From Taxillus chinensis (lineage: Eukaryota; Streptophyta; Magnoliopsida; Santalales; Loranthaceae), in NCBI GenBank assembly GCA_023512835.1, contig CM042091.1, positions 24,073,506 through 24,137,505 on the forward strand: a stretch of 64,000 nt of DNA, given 5' to 3'. Position numbers and translations under genes: made by a program. Under the pieces are notes generated by a model that did not search any database, was not told the origin of the DNA, and was given only the letters and a program-made list of their open reading frames with translations. This document shows, piece by piece, positions 35,243-46,000 of this stretch. Positions within the stretch are counted from its first letter, which is position 1, and each line of letters begins with the position of its first letter.

Positions 35243-36600
35243 TGGCCGAAGAAAGCAATATGCTATTCAACACGCATCTTAACTCTAGAGGTGCACAAGA
35301 GCCCCTCCCTAATCGAAGCAGCAGTGAAAATGTCGATCCACCTCAACCTGCAGCTGCCGCTGCTCCTCAACCACGGAGTTTTAGTTTTACTCTAACCAAA
35401 CCGCCAAAATTCACACCTTAGCTTTTCTCCCAATAGAAAGCTCGCATGAAGATGTTCATGGTATGCCATGATCATCTCATGTGGCCATGTCTTCATCAGG
35501 AGATACCGATTCCGATGACTATCAGAGAACATGGAGTTAGAAGGCCAAAGACTGATGCCGAACTCACTCATGATGAAAGAGCCTGGCCGTGTGCTAGTGA
35601 AAAGGCTCTGGCATATGTTACATCATCTTTGGACTCCAAAGCTTTCCTGGACGTCCAGGGCTGCACGACAGCGAAAGCTGTCTGTGATAAACTGACAATC
35701 CTCTATGAGGGAAGTCAATCTCAAATGCAGAATATTATCTGTACTCTCAGGCGGAATTTTGAGATTTTCAATCACAAACCTGGAGAATCCCTTGAGAGCA
35801 TCTATCGGAGATTCGACAAGCTCATCCTTGAGCTAAAAACTGTCAATAAGCACTACTCTCAATCTCAAATTAATGACAAGTTTTTTCGCTCACTACCAGA
35901 TCGCTACTACTCCAAGCATCTCCAAATGCAAGCCGACAAGAACTGGCAGTATGTTCCCCTTGAAGAACTATATGGAGAGCTACGAACTCACGAGGTTAGG
36001 TTCAAATACTCTGACCAAGATGAGAAAATAGCTCGGAAAGAAAAGGGGGTAGCTTTTAAAGCTATGGAATGTCTCAGCATACTGAGGAATGATGATACAG
36101 AAGAGTCTGAGAACTCTGACTCTGACGCTGAAGAAGAAATAGCTCTTCTCGTCAAATCCTTCGAGCGATTCCTGCGGAAAAGTAGAAAAGGATTCAGAAG
36201 AGGCTCCTCATCATCATTCCGAAGGAAGGAACGATCAGAGTCTAGTTCCCAGGAATGCTATAACTGTGGGAAACCCGGTCACTGGGCCAAAGATTGTAAA
36301 TCCAAATCTAAGACGGCCGAGAAAAGTGACAAGGTTACTCTTCGATGCTCCACCTCAGACAACAGCAAGAACAAGAGGAAGGCATTCATCACAAAGTACG
36401 TCAGTGGCTCGGAAGAAAAGGAGGAATCCTCGGATGATGAGCGAACTCCTAAGCCGAATGCCTGCCTCATGACAAATACTGAGGTGCCTTCCATCTCTAA
36501 GCTCATGAGTAAATTAGAATCTCTTACTACTGAACGTGATCATGAAAAGAATGAGAGACTAATAATTACTCGAATGTACAAAGCTATGGAACTCTCATGC
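35243..36600 (+). pseudogene. Copia gag of element C with intact zinc knuckle
   Basis: Begins MAEESNMLFNTHLNSRG at 35243. Two in-frame TAG stops (near 35420 and 35435) cut the N-part. From the ATG at 35446 the frame is open for 385 gag codons: MKMFMVCHDHLMWPCLHQEI, LAYVTSSLDSKAFLDVQGCT, FNHKPGESLESIYRRFDKLI, an acidic Glu/Ser-rich region, and a complete CCHC knuckle CYNCGKPGHWAKDC (about 36256-36297). A helical tail follows (SKLMSKLESLTTERDHEKN). At 36600 it runs into LTR sequence, giving about 40 foreign residues before the stop at 36727-36729. This is the best preserved gag of the A/C/D family here. Confidence 0.85.
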
Positions 36601-37376
36601 AAAGTAAGCACTCCGACCTTCTCATTCATACGGAGTAAGGAAGCGCTGACACGGAATAAGGATTCCAGTACTGAATTGATACAGAGTAAGCAATCACTGT
36701 CATGGAGTAAGGATCCGAGCTTAGCTTAACACGGAGTAAGGAACCTTACACCGGATTTAAGAAGATGCTGCTTTAACTTATCTCTTCGCATTCAAAGTCA
36801 CCAGCTCGCTACTTCCCGATGTAAGACAAGCTCGTTGAGAACCTAAAGTATCTTACACGTGGATCATCTGGATATATGAACACAACTTAAACTGAACTTG
36901 GGAACTCACAAACGCACTTATGTTTTTCAAACCCAAGACGTTGAGCTCCACATCCGCAGCACTTAAGACAGAGAGGATTCCGAGGAACAGTCAATGTGCA
37001 CATAGTCTGGAACAACAAGTTCCAAGACTGTCTCTCAAGAATGTGTTATATATAAGTTGTTGATGTTTGTGAGTCAAAAATTAGTGGTGTATAAGAGCTC
37101 AAATAGATCATAAAGGCTAGTGTGTGAGTACATTGTAAAACAGAGTGTTAGAGAGTTGTTAAGTAGATCAAAAAGATTTTCAAGCTTTAATCTACTTCCA
37201 TTTTGTTGTACTTATCATTTTGATAATAAAATAAAATACTTCCACTATCTGGTTATCTTCCGCATTGATTCTATCTCTTAACCAGAAAGTGTTGTGTCAA
37301 AAGAGTTAGAAAAGAGTTTTGATAAAAGCCTATTCACCTCCCCCCCCCCCCCCCTTTAGGCTCCAAGGGACCAACA
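36601..37376 (+). repeat. 3' LTR of element C, 5'-truncated
   Basis: Matches 34412-35178, including the TGTAAGAC inverted repeat (36820-36857), the TATA region (37045) and the end GGGACCAACA. A C run of about 15 precedes cctttaggctcc. Confidence 0.9.
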
Positions 37377-38388
37377 CTTTGTTCCCTCAATGGGACCTTA
37401 ATACTCAAGTATTAGTTCAAAGCATGAGTTATACAAACTCCACAATTGAACACATTTAGAACACCTCAATTATTCAGAAAATCAGTTCTTAAACACTTAA
37501 CAATCATTCAAATACAGACATAATGAATTCGGCAAAAATCTACCTATGGTCGACGTCAACCCTTCACCATAGCAGGTCGATCACATCAACCACCTCAGAT
37601 CGACCACATCGACTACTCAATTTCAGATCAACCAAACAATGAAGACAAGTCTCTAAAGTCTCCTCTGGTCGACCTCGACCAATACTAGGCCAACTCAACC
37701 ATATCAACCAGGCTACATCGACCATTCTGCATCGACTCTGTCAACACTCCTCTTCGCTTCCAGTGGGTTCTTCACGCAGTTCGACACAAAACTCAATTCC
37801 TAATGGCCTAAATAGGATTCCTTAGCTAAAAGCATCAATTCTCAACATCTCTCTTTTACCCAAATGGATTAATAAAATCCATAGCACAATCATTCACACA
37901 ATACCCATCATAAGAACAAAACTAGGGTTCTAACACTGATGCTTCCATAACCACCAATCAAGAACAAGGGATGAATACATGAAGATAGAACCACCTACCT
38001 CATTGATCCGCTATTGGATTAAAAGGCTTACTCTTCACGATCGTGCCTCTAGGGTTCCTTCTTCACCTTGTGTTTTCCAAGTCTCTCTCTCTCTCTCACT
38101 CACGCTCCTAGCCGATGGAACACACTCCCTTCTTTTCTTTTCTTTATTTTTCTTTTAATATAAACATATCATATTATTAAGATAAATCATATTATTTAAA
38201 TGTCAAAATTACTAAAATACCCACTACATAAGCCAACCCTGCTCCTCGAGGCCCCGAACTCCAAAACAGGCTCAAGTATAGTCAAACTTCCTTATTTTTC
38301 GAGTCCAACCACATGCTCCCATCTATATATCTCAGTTCTCACTCTAACACGAAGTCCACCCCTTAGACCAAGAACACGGGTCCTCACA

Positions 38389-39324
38389 CTTCTTTTACAA
38401 GTATACAAATCCATTTCTATGTATACACCTCATTTAATCAATCTTTTGGAACTTTGGTTGTTCTTCCTAGAATAGAGTGCTGCATTAGTGCATTTTCCTC
38501 CATGGAAATACGAAATGCTAATGTTTCTCCTTTGTGCACTGCAAATGGTTGATTTGAAAATGTTGGAAAGATAACACATTAATTTCACTTTGTATGATTC
38601 CAATTTGAGAAATCCATGTGTAAATTGTAGTTGAGGTATTAAATGAACATGTATTTGCTTACAACAGGACTTTGAGAGTCATTTATGAGCTTTAAGAAGT
38701 TAATCCGAGCATGTGAGTCTTAAATCGAGTCTTACATCCTTATTTCATACCTTGAAGACTTATACTAAGCGTTTCAATGCTCAATCTGAGACTCGGATGC
38801 TTATACCAAGACTTAGATTACTCTGTTAGAGACGTAAATGTTTATAATGAGCCTTTTGTCCTTATACCGACACTTTTATTGCTTAGTTTGAGACTTGACA
38901 AGTGTCAGATGCAAAACTTAGGCTTAAACAGAACTTTGGCTTATACTAAGCCTTTTGTCCTTATACCGAGCATTCTTTCCTTATACCAAGTCTTTAAGAT
39001 TCTCGTCTTTAGCTTAAGCTGAGTCAGTGAGTCTTCTGAATAAGAGACTTTTGTTATAACGAATGATTCTTTATCTTATTCTAAATCTTTGGAATTCCTT
39101 TTGGCTTCTTGGTTATTTACCAAGACTTTGGTCGTCACTCACGATGATCCAGATCAGAATTATATCTCTTGTCCCTGTCGCTCATTTGGAAATATTTGCA
39201 TTTGATTGCGTACATGCCTTTTTGTATCTCTTTTTTAACTAAGTTAGAATATATGAGCTGCAATCTCAATTCAAATTACATAGGGTTTTATTTGCATCTT
39301 ATAAATTTCAGGTTTGATACAACA
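38389..39324 (-). repeat. 5' LTR of element D, proximal part
   Basis: Minus strand starts TGTTGTATCAAACC at 39324 and reads aaataaaaccctatgtaattt, as in the C LTR start. It includes the cttggttatttaccaag palindrome-like box and diverged AGTAAGG-type repeats (38660-39060). It is interrupted at 38388 by LTR L and resumes at 33127. Total about 1.24 kb. Confidence 0.7.
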
Positions 39325-40538
39325 CGTATCCATTATCAAAACAAACCCTATTCTTATACGTGTTACAAAGATAATCAATAACTATTTGGTAATCAATTAA
39401 AAAACCAATTTCATTCCTCAGGTAGGGCGGTTGACTTTGATTAAAACCGTTAGATATGTTTTCAATGATCAAGATTAGAATTTCATTTAAGTATAGTGAA
39501 AGACTATAACGATTATTATAGCAATGCAAGAATTAAATGAAACTTTAATCTTAACCATTAAAAATAAATCTAAAAATCCAGATTAAAGCATCGTGCAATA
39601 TCATAAGGTATTGTATGAGATATCAATTTATCAAACCACTAGCGAATGATTTTAACTTTCCACTTTAACACCATGCAATATAGGTCTTAGAACTATGCTT
39701 GCTATCCAGATTCATTGAGGGAAAGCTTGATATAAAATAGCCAAGAGCCCCTTATTTGGAAATCTTAACAAACAAGAGATCAAATTAGGTCAAGTTGGTC
39801 CAAAATATGGAAAGATGAATGTGTTAAAGGTTCCCCAAAAATTTTATCTTCCAATTAAATATGATTTAATAGCAAGTGATTCTTCAAAATTATGGCACAT
39901 GAATCACATGCAACATGAAACATATACATGATGTGCATACAAACATATGCATTCTAACAATTTAACAAGGGACAAATATGTCATATTCATTTCATATTTT
40001 TAGGACAGTTTTGTGTTACTAATTATTCCATTTATGTAATTATTTGTAATTTTCTATATTTATATATTTTATTCTTATTTTAAGGAATTACATGTATTTC
40101 ACACATTTTAGAGTATTTTATAGCTTTTGTTGTAAAATACTAGGTTAAGAGCATTCCATGGAAAATAAGCAAGCTGACATGGCAATTGAGTTATGTGGTT
40201 GACTTTCTATATGTGAGTTATGGCTATAATATGATAAGGCTAGATAACTGTGAGATGAGGGTTTAATAATGTGTTTGAATTAGCCATTTGTATATGGTTG
40301 AAAAACAAAATATGTTGTGGCTATTATATGGCTATTTATGACTAGATGAGAATTATGTGGGTTGAATCAAACATGCAAGAATTTCAATTGCTCGAGATTG
40401 TAAAAATATAATGAAAGAATGAGAATTGTAAGAGGTTTGGTTTAGGGGTCTGTGCTAGCATCGTTTCAGGGTGTGCAACTGCACACCATAGATTTAAAAT
40501 ATTTTTTAATTTCTTATCGACCTAGAAGGAGATATGAG

Positions 40539-40580
<42 letters not shown>

Positions 40581-42590
40581 CGAGGCGAAAGAAGAATAGT
40601 TTAATTCCCTATTGGCCTTCTTAACCTCCTGGGATGGTCTCCACTACCTGGCATGCTATCCCAACTCACCCTTCTCATCTTCGTATTGCTTCTTCATGCT
40701 AAATTATTTTTTTAAGACTGATTATTACAACAAGCTAACTAGCAACCACGCCGTCATCTCCGATCAAGAGCAACTGTATTTGGGGTTATTGTGTGCTACA
40801 AAGCTTGTGTGGGGTTTTCTAGGGAGACGAAAAATATGAGGCTCTTTAATGCTAGGTGAACCTAATACCCATAATACACTAATGTCTTATTTAAAATTTT
40901 GTTTTTTTCTTTTTTTTACCCATATTTTTTCGATTGTCCCTAAAAGAGTATAAATTCACACCAATATCCACGTTTTTCTTCCCTCATAATAATAATAATA
41001 AAAGATTGACATTATAAATTAAAATAGTTATTATTGACTTGTTTTAGTATACTAAAATAGTCATTATATGACTTTTTAATGCAATAATATATAGCATGCC
41101 AATTATGCTAATATATGTACAAGTTAAACATCCTAAACAAATTTTATGAAGCCACTCCTGGTTTGGTTGCAGCCTTTTGACAAGTGATGAGTGATGATAT
41201 GTTTTTTGAAGAAATTGTGAAGAAATAATAATGATAATAATGGACTGTTATATTTTTTTTATATTTAAAGATTATTATTATTATTACTGAGGAGGGATGG
41301 AGATGTTGAGAGATTCAAATCTCAGAGAGGAGAATAGATGCTGAAAAGTGAACGGGTCTGTAGTTGGACAGATCTAATTTCAGATGCCTTAGGAGCCAAT
41401 TGGTGTGGGTCTTCATCATCAGATCATACGCCGCCAAAGAGAAGAGGATTCATGAATTCATTGTGTGAAACACCTCCAATCGACTCCACAATTTCATAAT
41501 TAGGATTTCATGTGTAAACATTAATTATTCTTAACTTATATTCTTGATTAGATGTATTATAATTTAAACATTTAATTCTAAATATTTAATTAATTTTATG
41601 CATGAATCAATTCAACTCAACCCTTATCTAGACTCAATCAAGAAATCTAAGTTAGATGAGTTATATAATAAATCACTTACAACTAGATAATAAATCACTT
41701 ATTTATCATTTTTAATTTGTATGGATCAAATGATTTTAAGAATACTTTTAATATAATTCACATTAACCAAATGAAATTAAATAAATAATTATCAATATGT
41801 TCTCATTTGAAAAATCAATTGATTAGAAGATAACCTTAAATAGAAACAATGGCGCAACTGCGACCCCTCAAGATTATGACTCGTTTTCATAAACATCGTT
41901 AAATTATTTCATAGCAGCAAAATATACATAGCAAGCGCATTTATCTCTTCTGCTAGTTCAGGTTTCAGATTTCTCTCTCCTCTTCCGTTGCCTAGCAAAA
42001 TATGCATACAAACATATGCATGCTAACAGCACAAATCACAGCAATAGGAAAGAAAAATGTGGCCACAAAATTCCAACCAGGGTTTAATTTGTACAATAAT
42101 AGGAAAGACAAGTACAAATTTGTTGTAGAAAAATACATAGCAGTTAGGGACAATCAGGGTTTAATTTGTTTATGGAGCAAAGACACATAAATATGTGGCA
42201 TTATTTATTTTATATCCACATCCTAATCTGTGTCGTAAGCAAGCATCACAGATTCATCAGATGTTCTGTAAATTGAATATGATACATTTGGTCAGAAGGC
42301 AGGGTTTAAAGGGTGGCCGGTGGCCCAAACCTTATAGGAGCCTTCGTTGTGTAGAGTGATATAACAGAAAAAGTGCATCATCCTACGCAAAATGTAGCTT
42401 TAATTTCCCCGGACCTCATCTGTGTTATGTACCATTTTCTGTGTAAGAGGCCAAACGGAAAAAAGGCCAAGAACTAACCTCACTGAATCAGCAATTTGAA
42501 TTGACTATTCACATACATCGCCCAGATTTACACACCTCTTTTGGTGACACAGGGCAATTGAAAATCTTCTCATTTTCCAAGGCCACACTA
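39325..42590. other. AT-rich intergenic DNA, no gene recognised
   Basis: About 3.3 kb without a supportable coding region. It contains a (GA)n run (40542-40579), short AT/TAA repeats (40987, 41223, 41272), and a locally repeated ctaaaatagt-attat-gac segment near 41015-41075. Small ORFs (40612-40839, 42002-42190) have no recognised motif. The part just below 42591 would be the 3' UTR of the gene on the minus strand. Confidence 0.5.
40542..40579 (+). repeat. (GA)n microsatellite
   Basis: About 18 GA units. Confidence 0.95.
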
Positions 42591-42697
42591 CTAGCGTGAA
42601 GGCAATCTCATTGGCAACCCTTTCGCGTGTTGGCTTTCCATTTCAAGAAGCATCAAGGATTTCTGCCTCTGATACTTGTTCCTTTTGGCAGAAAGTG
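42591..42697 (-). CDS. Last coding exon of malectin-like/LRR (At1g25570-type) protein gene
   Basis: Minus strand after acceptor ttttcag: SLSAKRNKYQRQKSLMLLEM, then ESQHAKGLPMRLPSR and a TAG at 42591-42593. The first codon is completed by one base from the upstream exon (split codon T|CA, Ser), and the frames agree exactly. The basic, membrane-proximal cytosolic tail with KRNxYQRQKSLMLLEMESQH is, as I recall, shared by plant proteins annotated as di-glucose-binding (malectin-like) with LRRs, such as Arabidopsis At1g25570. It is short and intact, unlike the transposon genes around it. Confidence 0.75.
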
Positions 42698-43282
42698 CTG
42701 AAAATGACACGCAATAAAATATTAAAAGTTAAAACTCTTTGATGGAACCACAGCATCTTAATACATTGCACACCGGAAACCAAATCATTCACATGATGAA
42801 AATTGAAATGTCAAGGTAAATTCAAATAAAGAGCTACTGTTGATAGCTGGTTAAACCCGTATATGACTGCCTGTGATACCATCGAGAGAAAGAAAAAGGA
42901 AATCAAGTCATAGTAACACAAGTGGGGGGAAGAATCTATAAAACATCCACCAGGGGCAGAGATGTATTCCTATTATTCAAAGGGGAAAAAATTCAATATT
43001 ATATGCTTTTGTTTGGGTGGCCAGGCGAAGAAAGTCGAGACCCCCTGGACAGATATGCTTCCCTCTTTCTCAATAGATGGAGCAAAAAAACAAAAAAAAC
43101 ACCAGTCACTAATCTCGTTTTTCTAAAACTGTATAGAACAAAATGGGCAAAGAAAACCTTGCATCTTGATATAGCTGTACAGTTAAGTGTGCCTCTTCTC
43201 ATTAACAATTTTGAGAAAAGAGAAGATGGGAATATAAATAGACTAAAATTAGCAGGTTGATATTTTCCACTACCATACTTAC

Positions 43283-43491
43283 ACATTAAATCCTGAGGCA
43301 GACCAAAGTCATAATCATTATTTCCCCTTCTGATGCAGCATATGTATATCACGAACAGCATCAAACAAAGAAACAAAAGACATGATAGGCCTATAGCCAC
43401 TTTAGCAGTAGCGGATAAGCTACCATTTCTCCAAAATGGAGGACAAGCCGGCAATGAAGATCCACCACACAAGCCTTTGTTACCAGTAAGA
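43283..43491 (-). CDS. Penultimate exon of malectin-like/LRR protein gene (transmembrane segment)
   Basis: Minus strand between acceptor ttttttacag (43492) and donor GTAAGT (43282). It encodes LTGNKGLCGGSSLPACPPFW, the Cys-pair cap that ends plant LRR ectodomains, then a single membrane segment (VAIGLSCLLFLCLMLFVIYI) and CCIRRGNNDYDFGLPQDLM, a short cytosolic start. No kinase follows, as expected for this receptor-like group. Upstream exons (malectin-like domain, LRRs) are not seen within the next several kb; that DNA holds LINE and hAT relics. Either a long intron or a gene fragment. Confidence 0.75.
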
Positions 43492-44689
43492 CTGTAAAAA
43501 ACATGACAAATTAGAAAAATTTTAATTAAACAAAGCAAAATTTAAGAATGAAGCCTTTGGTCTACAAAATCTTTAACAATGCTGGCAGGGATTTCAAAAA
43601 AGAAAAGGGCATTTCTCAGAAAATGACATCCAAAAAATTGAGAATTAAATTACTTGTTTAGAATGATTTTCTCTAAGGTAAGGTAACAGAAAATGACGTA
43701 TTGCAGGTCTTTGAAGAGCATTTGTGTGGAGGATATTTGGCCTTAATCACAAAGAAAAGGAGCATCTTTAATATCAATCATGCCAATGGTTTTGGTATTT
43801 AGGGTGTATAAGCTAATCACCCAAGTTCGAGCTGTCAAATTAGCAAAAACTGCAGGAAAAGGCAAATTTTGTTTGTTCTTTTGATTCATGATGCATTAAA
43901 AAAATATTTAAGTATTTGATATGGACTTCCAAATATCAAACAGTATCAATTTGTTGAGTCATACTGATGTACAGTTTTTAACCCTTCAGATTTATGCACA
44001 TATCTGTTTAATTGCACTTACATATAGACAGACTACACAGACAGACAGACAGACAGAGAAAGAGATAAATCTATGAACTTACCTGCACTATTTTATTTGT
44101 CACCTAAGAGAGCTACAAATAAAGTGCAAGTAGATTAAAATATCATCTCATAAAATTGAAAGAAGATAGAGCCGACAAAATTCTTTTAATCTGATTATAA
44201 TTATGTATTTCATTGAAGAGGAGTATTCCTCAACAAAATCATTTTATTTTCAACTCATGAAAATGGTTGAGTTTTGTTACTAAGGGCATATTAGTTAGAT
44301 GTGTGTATCCAATAAGAACAAGATGCGACATTAACTCTTCCCTCCCTCCTTTTCATGGTATTAGAGCAGAATTGCATTTTCACCTTATTGTTGAATCAAG
44401 GAAGGGTGTCAATTTTAAAGACCCAAGGGGTCCATTGAGAATTAAAAGAGAGAAAAAAAAAACAAACAAAAAAACTTGTGGCTTCTATTTTGTGCAACTC
44501 AATCACCAAACAGGAAGGAGTCCTATATTTGAACATTCCATCCAATCATGTGATGTGGAAGTTAGAAACCAAACTAATAAGTTTTAATCCCAATAAAATA
44601 GGATCAACTATATGAATCAAGACACATAGAATGTTTATATTTAATTCAAAATACGAATCATTTTCTTCTAAACATTCCTATCAGTCACC
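43492..44689. other. Non-coding DNA upstream of the LRR exons
   Basis: AT-rich. A strong donor-like string on the minus strand (tgcag|gtaagtt, GT at 44082-44081) ends a possible short exon, but all three frames before it have stops. An (ACAG)n run lies at 44034-44056. A stretch near 44355 (tggtattagagcagaa) recalls a copia primer site but has no LTR beside it. Confidence 0.4.
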
Positions 44690-45440
44690 ATGCTTTCTTC
44701 CAACTCTATTGTTAGCACCTTGAATCAAGTTATTTTTGATCTTTTTGTTAATTTTTTGATCTCATTCAATATCAATCTTCTCTATCATCCTAACATATAC
44801 ATCCATTGGACTACGTCCTAAATGATCAAACTAACGTAAACAATTCTCTTTCATCCTATCTGCAATCAGAGCTACTTCAACGATACAATAAATATATTCA
44901 TTTTGAATCTTACCCATTCTAGTCTTATCATACATCCATCTTAACATTCGCATTCCAGCGATACTAAGCTTTTGTATATTTTTTTTTATTAGCTCAATAC
45001 TCTGTTCTATATAACCACAAGAATCTAACAATTGTTCTATAAAACTTTCTTTTTAAATACAATAACATATTCTAGTTACGCAAAACTCTCATCATACTTC
45101 TTCACTTTAGCCATCCGACTTAATCTTATGGTTGATGCCATTATCAATCTCTCCATTTTATTGAATTATCGACCCAAAGTACTTAAAACATTCAATCGCT
45201 AGTATATGTTAGTCATTAAGTGTAATAATACTCTACTAATTATTCCTTCATTTCCTAAACCTACATTTTATACATTCAGGCTTCAATCTGCTTAATCTAA
45301 AATCCTGAGCCTCCAGAGATTATCGCCACAACTTTAATTTTTAATTAACACTCCCTTTGGTCTCATCAATCAAAACAATATCATCGACGAACAACATACA
45401 CCATGATATATACTCGCGGATAATTTTGATGAAAGAAAAT
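44690..45440 (-). pseudogene. LINE (non-LTR) reverse transcriptase C-terminal relic
   Basis: Minus strand reads ISWCMLFVDDIVLIDETKGS (catalytic box FVDD for the usual FADD), then KLKLWR, FRLSRLKPE, YFGSIIQ-NGEIDNGINHKI, RKFYRT, and GMRMLRWMYDKTRMGKIQNE. That is the usual order of the RT end of plant LINEs. Interrupted by many stops and frameshifts. No endonuclease or poly-A tail was identified. Confidence 0.7.
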
Positions 45441-46000
45441 CTTGAACACATTTCCTTTGCCTCAAGATCAGTTAGTGAAATGTTAGATACATTAACTCCC
45501 AAATGTGGAAGAAAAACAGTTCTGTTTACATTCCATGGAATGGGAAAGTGGCAGTTCTTGACAGAAAATCCCTGGGATTGTAATTCTACTAAGTTTTTTG
45601 CATGGGAACAGGTCTCAGTCAGCAAGCTTGAGTAAATCTGGACCAACAAGTGTTTGGCGGGCAGGTGATCTGTCAGAGTAACATTGTTAAGAATAAGCTT
45701 GTTTCCTGACACATTTGAGCAAGGCAAGTAATAACATGATGTGCAAGTGAGGGAGAAGGCGCATCATGAACTTGTTTCTTTCCCCCCCAATACCAGTTAA
45801 CTAAATGTGAGATGACATTAACTTTCAAACGTGGAAGTAAACAGTTCTGCTTACACTACACCAAAGGGAAAATGGGCAATTCATGACAGACAACTTCCAA
45901 GACGGTAATTTCATGTAAATTAGCAGCGGGAGCAGAACGATCAAGATTACTTGGACGCCTAAATTTCATGTAAAGGTGGTAAAAGTTCTTAGGAACAATG
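45441..46000. repeat. Unrecognised DNA with a diverged ~110-bp direct duplication
   Basis: About 45480-45600 and 45810-45920 are similar (cattaactcccaaatgtggaag / cattaactttcaaacgtggaag, then aacagttctg, ggaaa-tggca-ttc-tgacaga). On the minus strand the first copy lies in an open frame (SQGFSVKNCHFPIPWNVNRT) that continues into the LINE relic. I do not recognise the protein. Confidence 0.4.

Larger units (their letters stand above)
33773..37376 (+). mobile_element. Copia-type element C, internally deleted, inside LTR L
   Basis: 5' LTR 33773-35178, primer site, gag to about 36600, then directly a 3' LTR lacking its first ~640 bp (36601-37376). The junction falls at aaagtaagcact, where gag aaagtaag meets LTR gtaagcact, i.e. 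microhomology. Everything from the end of gag to the middle of the 3' LTR is gone. Same family as A and D, opposite orientation to D. The TSD makes the boundaries firm. Confidence 0.9.
33768..37381. repeat. Target site duplication CTTTG of element C
   Basis: CTTTG at 33768-33772 and 37377-37381, flanking the TG and CA ends of element C. Confidence 0.9.
33128..38388 (-). mobile_element. Solo chromovirus-type LTR L, interrupted by element C
   Basis: Minus strand starts TGTGAGGACCCGTGTTC at 38388 and ends TTTGGGGCGTGACA at 33128. Without C (33773-37376 plus one TSD) it is about 1.65 kb. No primer site or internal region adjoins either end, and the 5-bp TSD flanks the LTR itself, so it is a solo LTR produced by LTR-LTR recombination. 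It carries repeats of tcaatgggacctcaat and the signature gctatggtttgttcaccc. Confidence 0.8.
33123..38393. repeat. Target site duplication CTTCT of solo LTR L
   Basis: CTTCT at 33123-33127 and again at 38389-38393, directly outside the TGTCACGCCCC end and the GACCCGTGTTC start of L. This shows that L inserted as a unit into the LTR of D. Confidence 0.85.

Noticed and set aside
40612..40839. 75-residue open frame after a GA run
   Set aside because: No motif, no splice or homology support; composition like surrounding AT-rich DNA.
44080..44140. Possible extra exon of the LRR gene ending at a strong donor
   Set aside because: All three frames of the candidate exon contain a stop codon.
44341..44370. 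tggtattagagcagaa as a copia primer binding site
   Set aside because: No LTR end before it and no gag after it; left as a possible relic only.
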